A stretch of DNA of 26,331 bases from JBFWUW01 sp050247075. Lineage in GTDB: Bacteria; Planctomycetota; Planctomycetia; Pirellulales; JBFWUW01. Positions 7,636-14,655 of the stretch are shown piece by piece (the first letter of the stretch is position 1; each line of letters opens with the position of its first letter). The notes under the pieces were generated by a model. It was given only the letters and a program-made list of their open reading frames with translations. It was not told where the DNA came from and made no database searches. The DNA is taken from the NCBI GenBank assembly GCA_050247075.1, contig JBFWUW010000087.1, positions 1-26,331 of the forward strand, given 5' to 3'. A program made the position numbers and the translations under genes.

Positions 7636-8718
7636 ATGAAGATAACGCAGGTTGATGCCTTTGTGGTGGAAGTGCCGCAGAAATACCCAATTGCGCCGTA
7701 TGCCTCGCGCTATCGGCCGCAATCGTCCACCAAGAGCGTGCTGGTGCGGATTGAAACCGACGACGGCACGGTTGGCTGGGGAGAGACGCCGCAACGATAC
7801 CTGGGGGAGCAGATCAGCGGATCGAGCGCTACCGCAGAACTGCGCGGCAAGATCATCGGCAAAGACCCGACCGCCATCGGCCCGATCTACAATGAATGGG
7901 GCCTGGATGGCGAGCATCTGCAAAGCGCCGTCGAAATGGCCTGCTGGGATATCTTGGGCAAAGTCACGAGGCAACCGCTCTATCGGCTGCTGGGGGGCGC
8001 GGTTCGCAAGGAGATTGAACTGGCCGCCTGCATGGGGATCAGTCCGCCCGAACGGGCCAGGGAAATTGCCCGGTTGTATGTTGAGCAAGGCTTTACCACG
8101 CTGAAGACCAAGGCCGGCCGCGACCCCCAGGAAGACCTGGCGATGGCCAAGGCCATTCGCGATTCCGTGGGCGACCGGCTGAAACTGCGGATGGACCCCA
8201 ACACGGGCTATCAGCCGCAAGTCTGTCTGCAACTGGCCAAGGATCTGGAACCGTTCAACCTGGAGTACTTCGAGCAGCCGATGCCGGAGGATTGCCTGGC
8301 GGAATACGCCGTCATTCGTGGCCAGACAACGACGCCGCTAGCCTTGAACGAGTCGGTGACCACGCTCAACGCGGTGCGAGAAATCCTGGACAAAGAGGCT
8401 GCGCAATTCTTGCTGCCAGACACATATCAATGTGGCGGGCTGTGGAACTGCCGCCTGATTGCCGACCTGGCGGCGGCGGCGGGCGTGCCCTGTATTGTGC
8501 ATTGTTCGCACGACCTGGGCCCCAAGACAGCCATGATGCTGCACCTGGCCGCTTCCACCCCCAACTTCGGCATGGCCAACGACTGCACCTACTACGGACT
8601 GGTCGATGACGTGCTAACCGAAATGATCCCCATCCAACGTGGCCGCATGCGCGTGCCGGAAGGGCCGGGATTGGGAGTGCAGGTCAGTCTGGCCAAAGTG
8701 AGGAAGTATGAGGTATGA
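7636..8718 (+). CDS. Mandelate racemase/muconate lactonizing enzyme family protein (enolase superfamily)
   Basis: The 360 residues form an enolase-superfamily enzyme: an N-terminal capping domain with GWGE, then a TIM barrel. The visible active-site residues are KxK (K157, K159), metal ligands D187 (MDPN), E213 (FEQP) and E239 (NES), D262 at the end of barrel strand 6 (LPDTYQCGG) and H289/H292 (VHCSHD). The KxK plus Asp-His pair is the mandelate racemase subgroup pattern, so the enzyme probably abstracts a proton alpha to a carboxylate, acting as an acid-sugar dehydratase or epimerase. The exact substrate cannot be read from the sequence. Its position directly after the DUF1080 gene suggests a role in catabolism of a sugar acid released from a glycan. 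Confidence 0.88.
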   Translation: MKITQVDAFVVEVPQKYPIAPYASRYRPQSSTKSVLVRIETDDGTVGWGETPQRYLGEQISGSSATAELRGKIIGKDPTAIGPIYNEWGLDGEHLQSAVEMACWDILGKVTRQPLYRLLGGAVRKEIELAACMGISPPERAREIARLYVEQGFTTLKTKAGRDPQEDLAMAKAIRDSVGDRLKLRMDPNTGYQPQVCLQLAKDLEPFNLEYFEQPMPEDCLAEYAVIRGQTTTPLALNESVTTLNAVREILDKEAAQFLLPDTYQCGGLWNCRLIADLAAAAGVPCIVHCSHDLGPKTAMMLHLAASTPNFGMANDCTYYGLVDDVLTEMIPIQRGRMRVPEGPGLGVQVSLAKVRKYEV

Positions 8719-8761
8719 AGGAGTGTCGAGTGATGAATGATGAGTGACGAACACCGAAAAC

Positions 8762-8791
8762 TTGCCGCCCTCTGCCCTTCCGTGCTACCCT
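8762..8791 (+). promoter_or_regulatory. Possible promoter for the thioredoxin-like gene
   Basis: A TTGCCG (8762-8767) and a TACCCT (8786-8791) are separated by 18 bp and lie 44 bp before the start codon. The match is modest. Confidence 0.3.
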
Positions 8792-8834
8792 ACTCACACC
8801 CCGTTCAACAATCCCCTTCTCTCGGAGAATAAAA

Positions 8835-9968
8835 ATGTCGTGCCGTCATGGCTTGCTGTGGTGTGCGATTTTTGGCGGGTTGTTGGTGGGGGCATGGCGC
8901 GGCGTTGCTTGGTCGGCCGAGGAGGCCGACGACGAACCGGCGAAAGGGGTTACGCAAGAAGAGATCGATCGCACCTACTTTGCCCGCGATGGCCTGTCGC
9001 CAGAGGAACTTTCCGACTGGCTGGAGCGGATGCAGAGCAAGCCCGACTCCATCCGGGCGCGGCCCGGCTTCGTAGCGGCTATTTTGGACGCCACCCAACG
9101 GATTTTGGACGTTGACTCGCCGCAACCCGTGCGCAATGCCGCCGTGCTGACCCGCTTTGAAGTGCTGCATTTCGCCGCCATCAATGGCGATGCCAAATCG
9201 GACGAAGCCCTGTTCGGTCTGGCGGACAAGGAACAAGGCAACACCAACGCCACCATCGCCCGCCTGGCCAAACTGCATCTGTTGGAACAGAAGGCCGGTG
9301 AGATTGGTCAACCGGAACAGGTCGCTTTACCCCCGCTGCTGGAGGAGCTCAAGGCGTTTCTAGCGGCAGAGCCGGTGACCGAACGCGAATTGCGTCTGGC
9401 TTCGCGAACGGTGAAGGTCGCCAACATGCTTGAGGATCTGGAAGCCCGCAATAAATTCTTCGACGAACTGGGGGCCCTACTTTCCAAGAGCAGTGACCGC
9501 AAGATGGCCCGCTACGGAAAACAAGTGGCCAAGGTTAGCAAGCAATCGGATCTGGTCGGCCAGACTCTGGAGATCGAAGGGGTAGCCGTGGATGGCACGC
9601 CGTTTGACTGGAACCGCTATCGCGGCAAGGTCACGCTGGTGGTGTTTTGGGCCACCTGGTGCGGGCCATGCCGGGCGGAAATGCCCAATACGCAGCGGGC
9701 CTACGAAAAGTTCAAGGACCGCGGCTTCGACGTGGTCGGTATCAGCCTCGACCAGGACCGCGAAGCGCTAGAGACGTTTCTGGGCGAGAACCCTTTGCCC
9801 TGGGCGATCTTGTTTCACGAGGGGGGCGATAACCCCATGGCCGAGAAATACGGCGTACAGGGAATTCCAACACAGTTCTTGGTCGACGCCGACGGCAAGG
9901 TCATCTCAGACTCGGTGCGCGGCCCCGCCCTAGATGCGGCCCTGGAGAAACTGCTACCCATGAAATAA
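8835..9968 (+). CDS. Exported TlpA/ResA-like thioredoxin-fold protein
   Basis: The protein has 377 residues. A short signal peptide (hydrophobic IFGGLLVGAW, AWSA before the mature start) is followed by a helical region (about 30-235). The C-terminal thioredoxin domain contains FDWNRYRGKVTLVVFWATWCGPC, with C276 and C279. Then come the AEMP helix, VVGISLDQD, and the cis-proline loop GIPTQFLVD. This is the AhpC/TSA-TlpA arrangement used for periplasmic disulfide or peroxide chemistry. The helical N-terminal half is common in planctomycete members and has no known role. CGGAG lies about 7 bases before the ATG. It is a separate unit from the preceding gene (116-bp gap). Confidence 0.88.
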   Translation: MSCRHGLLWCAIFGGLLVGAWRGVAWSAEEADDEPAKGVTQEEIDRTYFARDGLSPEELSDWLERMQSKPDSIRARPGFVAAILDATQRILDVDSPQPVRNAAVLTRFEVLHFAAINGDAKSDEALFGLADKEQGNTNATIARLAKLHLLEQKAGEIGQPEQVALPPLLEELKAFLAAEPVTERELRLASRTVKVANMLEDLEARNKFFDELGALLSKSSDRKMARYGKQVAKVSKQSDLVGQTLEIEGVAVDGTPFDWNRYRGKVTLVVFWATWCGPCRAEMPNTQRAYEKFKDRGFDVVGISLDQDREALETFLGENPLPWAILFHEGGDNPMAEKYGVQGIPTQFLVDADGKVISDSVRGPALDAALEKLLPMK

Positions 9969-10043
9969 CAGCCGCGAAAATCAAACCTGGCCGACATTTC
10001 GATTGGGCAAACGGGCCGAATCGAGAATCGAATGGCATCGCCA

Positions 10044-10145
10044 AGGAACGACCGAGAAATAACTTCTCCACCAACTCCTCTCCCTCTCCGGGAAAGGGCA
10101 GAGTGAGGGAAAAGAAAACGCCGAAATTATCCTTCGGTCGTTCCT
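10044..10145. repeat. Inverted repeat enclosing a CTCTCCCTCTCCGGGAAAGGGC-type element
   Basis: AGGAACGACCGA (10044-10055) is the exact reverse complement of 10134-10145. The interior has CCCTCTCCGGGAAAGGG followed by a GTGAGGG segment, a short palindromic element seen in many genomes. A structurally similar element lies at 17225-17301. From 9969 to 10289 I see no gene. Confidence 0.65.
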
Positions 10146-10289
10146 AGCTCAACCTGGAATCGAGACTCCTTAACCGATGGCGAAAGCCTTCGCGAACATT
10201 GCACATAACTGTCGCAGCCTCGATTCGCCCGTGTAAACCAGCGACGATCAGACGAGCTGTCACGTTCAACCATCATCCAACCGTCGGTG

Positions 10290-10317
10290 TTGACCCCACC
10301 TTACCGCCAGCTAGAAT
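10290..10317 (+). promoter_or_regulatory. Sigma70-type promoter for tRNA-Pro
   Basis: TTGACC (10290-10295) and TAGAAT (10312-10317) are separated by 16 bp. The -10 box ends 11 bp before the tRNA 5' end. The spacing matches that of the tRNA-Leu promoter in this window. Confidence 0.65.
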
Positions 10318-10328
10318 ACCGACCTGTC

Positions 10329-10403
10329 CGGGGCGTGGCTCAGCCTGGCTAGAGCGCTTGGTTCGGGACCAAGAGGTCGCAGGTTCAAATCCTGTCGCCC
10401 CGA
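10329..10403 (+). tRNA. tRNA-Pro (anticodon CGG)
   Basis: 75 nt. The acceptor stem CGGGGCG (10329-10335) pairs with CGCCCCG (10396-10402), with A10403 as discriminator. The anticodon stem CTTGG/CCAAG encloses the loop TTCGGGA, giving anticodon CGG at 10364-10366, which reads CCG proline codons. The T-arm has GTTCAAAT. The C1-G72 pair is normal for bacterial tRNA-Pro. The 3' CCA is not encoded. Confidence 0.95.
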
Positions 10404-10408
10404 CATCT

Positions 10409-10448
10409 AAGCCCTTGTTGCATAAGAATTTGCGACAAGGGCTTTTTT
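10409..10448 (+). terminator. Rho-independent terminator after tRNA-Pro
   Basis: The 10-bp stem AAGCCCTTGT (10409-10418) / ACAAGGGCTT (10435-10444) runs into a T tract ending at 10448. Confidence 0.85.
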
Positions 10449-10734
10449 CGTTGGTTTTGTACGGGACATTTTTGCGAAGAGATTTGTAGGAAATGGTGGG
10501 GCAAACGGTCGGGCGGACTCATGTGCCTACCACCTTCCCACGGTCGAACTCTTTACAAATGGCGCTGCCACTCCCGCCGAAAACCGTTCGTAGCCTCGGC
10601 ACGTTGACGGCGATACAAGGTCGATTCAGAAGATGCCCGCTTGCAGCATGCGACGGGTCGTCAAACCTAGTTTCGTCGTCGAGCGAATTCGTCGCCTCGG
10701 TTTAAACGCTTGAACGAAACGGAAATCACTCCGA

Positions 10735-10864
10735 CTCAGCGAAAGGCGCTGAGACGCTTCGAGGTGTGTCGGACATCAAGAGCGTGAGCGATCTGCGTCA
10801 CGCCTTCAACCCATCCGTTCGACAACTCGTCCCCACGGCCTTCCACAAGGCCGGCGGTTTTTTT
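10735..10864 (+). ncRNA. Candidate structured small RNA (unassigned)
   Basis: No convincing protein gene fills 10449-10930. Within it, three perfect hairpins follow one another on the plus strand: CTCAGCG/CGCTGAG (10735-10753), GCGTGA/TCACGC (10782-10803) and CGGCCTT/AAGGCCG (10836-10853). The last is followed, after GCGG, by a run of seven T residues. This is the layout of a short transcript ending in an intrinsic terminator. It does not show the conserved blocks I would expect of RNase P RNA, tmRNA or SRP RNA. The 5' end and promoter are not identified and could lie anywhere after 10450. Confidence 0.3.
10836..10864 (+). terminator. Intrinsic terminator-like hairpin
   Basis: A perfect 7-bp GC-rich stem with a 4-base loop (CCAC) is followed, after GCGG, by seven T residues. 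No protein gene ends just upstream, so it may terminate a non-coding transcript. Confidence 0.6.
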
Positions 10865-10932
10865 ATTTCCCCCAGAGCTTGCGGAACCAAGGTTTTTGAG
10901 GCCCGCCCTACAATCTCGATTCCCAGAAAATG

Positions 10933-11259
10933 TTACAAGATCGGCCTCGAAATCGAAAAGCCGTTTGGGCGTTCAGCCTGCTGGGGATAGGGAACCAACC
11001 TCACAGGGAAAGGTAGATTAAATTCGGTTTCCATTTTTTTTACGAGATCGGCAGCAAGTCGCAGTCGCAGTTGAGACCGGCACCTGCGTATCAACGCAAG
11101 AATAGAGAATCCCAAGGGGCTTTTCTCGTCAGCCGCCCGCACCGATAATGCCTGAATGGCCCAGGCCACGCTGCACATATCCTTCGGACGCTTTACTTTG
11201 GCCCGACCGACAGCAAGCAACATATCGTTTGGCGCGAGGGTGTCGCCATGATTGTTCAA
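10933..11259 (-). CDS. Hypothetical protein, doubtful
   Basis: A 108-residue ORF starts at TTG 11259. The frame is open slightly further upstream with no ATG. The translation has a mixed, protein-like composition (for example SPLGFSILALIRR and ETEFNLPFPVRLVPYPQ), but no recognisable domain. There is no clear ribosome binding site, and it overlaps the opposite-strand small ORF by 12 bp. It could be a fragment of a larger lost gene or a chance ORF. Confidence 0.25.
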   Translation of the reverse strand: MNNHGDTLAPNDMLLAVGRAKVKRPKDMCSVAWAIQALSVRAADEKSPLGFSILALIRRCRSQLRLRLAADLVKKMETEFNLPFPVRLVPYPQQAERPNGFSISRPIL

Positions 11260-11526
11260 GATTCCGTTCGCAAGCCTTGGCAGTTTTCTTTACGTTCGCG
11301 CATTGTGGCCGTCGGCAAACGCGAGTTGCCATTCGAGGAACTTGCGGCACGCGCCCGGGGGCGAATCATCCTTGTCGAGGCCCCGTGGCAGCCGCCCGCC
11401 CGGCGTGCTCCGCTTCGGTCGCTGCGCTCCCTGCGCGGAGCACGCCGGGCGGGGCGAAGAAGAAAGCCAAACCCAAGCCCCGATAACCGTCGCATCCCTC
11501 ACCCCCTGGGGGGACATTTCTGGTGA
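11248..11526 (+). CDS. Small hypothetical ORF interrupted by a hairpin repeat
   Basis: ATG 11248 is preceded by GAGGG at a normal distance. The first 49 codons read a protein-like sequence (KPWQFSLRSRIVAVG, ELPFEELAARARGRIILVEAPW). After codon 49 the frame enters a perfect 59-bp hairpin (11395-11453) and then an Arg/Pro-rich readthrough to a stop at 11526. If the hairpin is removed exactly, the frame continues into a typical lysine-rich bacterial C-terminus, AKKKAKPKPR, and a stop at 11484-11486, giving a 59-residue protein. I infer that the repeat inserted into a small gene and changed its end. No family or function is recognised. Confidence 0.4.
   Translation: MIVQDSVRKPWQFSLRSRIVAVGKRELPFEELAARARGRIILVEAPWQPPARRAPLRSLRSLRGARRAGRRRKPNPSPDNRRIPHPLGGHFW
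11395..11453. repeat. Perfect 19-bp-arm hairpin repeat
   Basis: The left arm 11395-11413 (CCCGCCCGGCGTGCTCCGC) is exactly complementary to the right arm 11435-11453. The loop of 21 nt has TTCGGTCGCTGCGCTCCC. The pairing stops exactly at these ends (G11394 faces G11454), which defines the element as 59 bp. Confidence 0.85.
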
Positions 11527-11669
11527 ATTTGGAATGGGGTCATTTCTATTGAACGGTGACACGGCTACGTGGCAAATACTGGCGGGCTGGCTTCGGCGGG
11601 CCTAAACTAGGGACCGCTTAGGCCGTCGATCGCCAGAGGCCGTCTTCTTTTTATCAGGAGCACCATGCC

Positions 11670-13004
11670 ATGACGCGGATCCATCGCCGTCAGTTCCACA
11701 AGGTTGCCGCCGCTGCCGCCAGTACGGTGTTTGCCGCGCCGGCCATCTTGCGCGGGGCCAATCTCAATGACCGGTTGAATATCGCCATCATCGGGTCTGG
11801 TGGGCGGGGAGGGGCTAACCTGAATAGCGTGGCGAGCGAGAACATTGTGGCGCTGTGCGATGTCAGCCAGCCGGCCGTCGATGCGGCGGCGGAAAAATTC
11901 CCCAGTGCCCGTCGGTTCAACGATTTCCGCAAGGTCTTCGACCACGCCAACGAGTTCGATGCCGTCGTGGTCAGCACCTGCGAGCATACGCACGCTTTCG
12001 CCACCATGTTGGCGCTGAAGCATGGCAAGCATGTCTATTGCGAAAAGCCGCTGACGCACAATATCTGGGAAGCGCGGCAGATTCGTCTGGCGGCGGCCCA
12101 GGCCAAGGTCGCCACGCAAATGGGCATTCAAATTCACGCTACCGAAAACTACCGCCGCGTGGTCGAGCTGGTGCAAGCCGGCGCGATCGGCCCGGTTCGC
12201 GAAGTCCACGTCTGGACATCGCGGGCGTGGGGCCGGCAGAGCGCCGACGAGGCCCAGAAACATGGCGATATCGTGCATATCGAAGAGCGTCCGACGGAAA
12301 CCGCCAGCGTCCCTTCCGGGCTGAATTGGGATTTGTGGCTAGGACCCGCGCCGGAGCGTCCCTTCAACCCCGTGTATGTGCCCGGTCCCAAGTGGTACCG
12401 CTGGTGGGATTTTGGCAACGGCACGATGAGCGACCTGGGAAGCCACTGGAACGATCTGCCGTTCTGGGCGCTAAAGCTGCAAGCCCCGCTGACCGTGGAA
12501 GGCTTTGGCCCGCCGCCACATGCCGAGATTGCCCCGGCTTCGATGTCGGCCACCTACGAATACGGTCCCCGCGGCGACTTGCCAGCCGTCCGACTGTCGT
12601 GGCATCAGGGGGTCAACAAGCCCGACGTGTGGACCAAGGGCGAAATCCCGACCTGGTCCGACGGCTGCCTGTTCATCGGCGACGGCGGAATGTTGCTGGC
12701 CGACTATGGCAAGCACCTGTTGCTGCCGGAAGATAAGTTCGCCGACTACCAGCGGCCCGAACCGGCCATTCCCCGTTCGCCCGGCCACCATCAAGAATGG
12801 ATCGACGCCTGCAAGAACGGCGGGCAGGCCTCGGCCGACTTTGAATACTCGGGTTGGCTGACGGAAGCCAACCACCTGGGAAACGTGGCCTATCGCGTCG
12901 GCAAGAAGTTGGAGTGGGATGCCGAAAAGATGGCCGCGACCAACGCGCCCGAGGCCGACCCATTGATCCGCCGCGAGTACCGTAAGGGTTGGTCGTTGAC
13001 GTAA
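11670..13004 (+). CDS. Tat-exported Gfo/Idh/MocA-family oxidoreductase
   Basis: The protein has 444 residues. A twin-arginine signal (RRQF at residues 6-9, then an Ala-rich stretch ending around FAAPAILRGA) indicates export in folded, cofactor-loaded form. The N-terminal Rossmann fold has GSGGRG (42-47). The dinucleotide/substrate motif CEKPLTHN places E125, K126 and P127. The C-terminal alpha/beta domain contains a WDFGNGTMSDLGSHW segment typical of planctomycete members. These NAD(P)-dependent enzymes oxidise or reduce sugars, inositols or related polyols. The substrate is unknown. CAGGAG lies about 8 bases before the ATG. It is followed after 21 bp by a ceramidase-like gene, probably co-transcribed. 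Confidence 0.92.
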   Translation: MTRIHRRQFHKVAAAAASTVFAAPAILRGANLNDRLNIAIIGSGGRGGANLNSVASENIVALCDVSQPAVDAAAEKFPSARRFNDFRKVFDHANEFDAVVVSTCEHTHAFATMLALKHGKHVYCEKPLTHNIWEARQIRLAAAQAKVATQMGIQIHATENYRRVVELVQAGAIGPVREVHVWTSRAWGRQSADEAQKHGDIVHIEERPTETASVPSGLNWDLWLGPAPERPFNPVYVPGPKWYRWWDFGNGTMSDLGSHWNDLPFWALKLQAPLTVEGFGPPPHAEIAPASMSATYEYGPRGDLPAVRLSWHQGVNKPDVWTKGEIPTWSDGCLFIGDGGMLLADYGKHLLLPEDKFADYQRPEPAIPRSPGHHQEWIDACKNGGQASADFEYSGWLTEANHLGNVAYRVGKKLEWDAEKMAATNAPEADPLIRREYRKGWSLT

Positions 13005-13025
13005 GAGCCATCGAGTTGTCGCATT

Positions 13026-14453
13026 ATGAACAGGTCCAACATGCTTCGATCGTTCTTGGCGGGATTACTGGCAATTGCCGTTCTGTCGATTGCGGCAGTC
13101 CCGTTGTTGGCGGCTGACGAACCGGCGGCTTGGAAGGCTGGCGTGGCCAGCGCGGTCATTACGCCCAGTCAACCAACGTGGATGGCCGGTTACGCCGGGC
13201 GTACCAAACCGGCGGATGGAACCATCAGCGAATTGTGGGCCAAGGCGTTGGCGGTCGAGGACGCCAACGGTACGAAGGCGGTTATCGTCACGGCCGACCT
13301 GATTGGCATTCCGCGGCTGTTGCGTGAACAAGTGGCCCAAGCCGCGAGTGAAGAGTTTCAGCTCGATCCCGCCAGCCTGCTGTTGAACTGTTCGCACACG
13401 CATTGCGGGCCAGTCGTCAAGGACGATCTGGAAATGTCGGTCATGTACCAGCTAGAGCCGGAACAGCGGCAACGGGTGGAGTCTTACTTCGTCGAACTGC
13501 GAGAAAAGCTAATCGGGCTGATTGGCCAGTCGATCGAACGGCTGCAACCGGCCCGGCTGGGTTACAGCCATGCCCGCTGTGGTTTTGCCATGAACCGCCG
13601 GCTGCCGACCAGAGACGGATATCAGAATAGCCCCTACCCCGACGGTCCCGTCGATCATGACGTGCCCGTGCTGCGTGTGGAGGACGCCGGCGGCAAACTC
13701 TTTGCCGTGGCGTTTGGCTATGCCTGCCACAACACCTCGACCGGCATTCAGCAGTACAACGCCGATTACGCCGGTTACGCCCAGACCGAGATCGAGAAAG
13801 CGCATCCGGGTGTGACCGCCCTGTTTGTGATGGGTTGCGGCGGCGACCAAAACCCTTACCCTCGCGGGCAGATCGAATGGGCGCAAGCCCACGGTCGCTC
13901 GCTGGCCAACGCGGTTGAAGCGGCCCTGCTGCCGCGGCCGCGGTCCGTGCGCGGCCCGCTGAAAACCGCGCTGCGCCACGTCGATCTGCCCTTTCAGCAG
14001 GTGACCAAAGAGGCCTTGCAACAGCGGCTGGCTTCGACCGATTCCTACGAACAACGGGCTGCCGCGGCCGTGCTGCGCGAGGCCGAATCGTTGGGCCATG
14101 TCCGCGACCATTATTCCTATCCGATTCAGGTATTGCGGTTCGGCGGCGACGTAACGCTGGTTGCGCTGGCCGGCGAGGTGGTCATCGACTACTCGCTGCG
14201 GCTGAAACTGGAACTGGCGGAACTGCTCCCCCGCGATTCATCCGTGGACGAACCGCACTCCGCCGTGTGGATTGCCGGCTACAGCAACGACGTGTTCGCC
14301 TACATTCCGTCACGCCGCGTCCTGCGCGAGGGAGGTTACGAAGCGGCCACCGCCATGCGTTTCACGGCACTTCCTGGCCCGTTTCAGCCCCAGGTCGAGG
14401 AATTGATCGTGGAGGCCGTGCGGGCGATGGTTGTTGAAGGTGATGATCGCTAG
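13026..14453 (+). CDS. Exported neutral/alkaline ceramidase-like protein
   Basis: The 475-residue protein has an N-terminal signal (LAGLLAIAVLSIAAVPLLA), then a domain resembling the N-terminal domain of neutral non-lysosomal ceramidases (PF04734-like): AGVASAVITPSQPTWMAGYAG, NCSHTHCGP with likely metal ligands H124 and H126, YACHNTS with H235, and GCGGDQNPYP. In true ceramidases the corresponding motif is GDVSPN with a serine nucleophile. Here it reads GDQNP, so ceramide hydrolysis is doubtful. A metal-dependent hydrolase acting on another amide or ester is possible. ATG 13026 is used. ATG 13041 would also keep the signal peptide. It is probably in an operon with the preceding oxidoreductase. 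Confidence 0.82.
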   Translation: MNRSNMLRSFLAGLLAIAVLSIAAVPLLAADEPAAWKAGVASAVITPSQPTWMAGYAGRTKPADGTISELWAKALAVEDANGTKAVIVTADLIGIPRLLREQVAQAASEEFQLDPASLLLNCSHTHCGPVVKDDLEMSVMYQLEPEQRQRVESYFVELREKLIGLIGQSIERLQPARLGYSHARCGFAMNRRLPTRDGYQNSPYPDGPVDHDVPVLRVEDAGGKLFAVAFGYACHNTSTGIQQYNADYAGYAQTEIEKAHPGVTALFVMGCGGDQNPYPRGQIEWAQAHGRSLANAVEAALLPRPRSVRGPLKTALRHVDLPFQQVTKEALQQRLASTDSYEQRAAAAVLREAESLGHVRDHYSYPIQVLRFGGDVTLVALAGEVVIDYSLRLKLELAELLPRDSSVDEPHSAVWIAGYSNDVFAYIPSRRVLREGGYEAATAMRFTALPGPFQPQVEELIVEAVRAMVVEGDDR

Positions 14454-14460
14454 GCGAAAA

Positions 14461-14500
14461 GCCATCAGCGGAGAAGCTGTCAGCGGAGAAGCGATTAGCC
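14461..14500. repeat. Short AGCGGAGAAGC-type repeat
   Basis: Two tandem units of CAGCGGAGAAGC, related to 2131-2175 and 4165-4196, lie just after the ceramidase-like gene's stop. Confidence 0.6.
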
Positions 14501-14514
14501 ATCGGCCGGATGAT

Positions 14515-14583
14515 CGCCGTCGGGAAACGGCTCTTACGGCCCGATCGGCCGCTACCTTCTGTAGGAGCCGTCTCCCGACGGCG
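14515..14583. repeat. Hairpin repeat with 23-bp arms
   Basis: The left arm 14515-14537 (CGCCGTCGGGAAACGGCTC...) and right arm 14561-14583 pair at 21 of 23 positions. The loop is about 23 nt. It lies between the convergent ceramidase-like gene and the HTH-membrane gene, and could act as a bidirectional transcription block, though it lacks a T tract. Confidence 0.75.
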
Positions 14584-14655
14584 ACAATCCGGATTCTTGA
14601 TAGCAGGCGCCTTCCCGCGAATTTTGCTTCACGGCGTTGCCCGATGGGACGCGAT

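Noticed and set aside
10449..10864. Considered as tmRNA, RNase P RNA or SRP RNA on either strand
   Set aside because: I could not find the tRNA-like ends of tmRNA or the conserved blocks of RNase P or SRP RNA.
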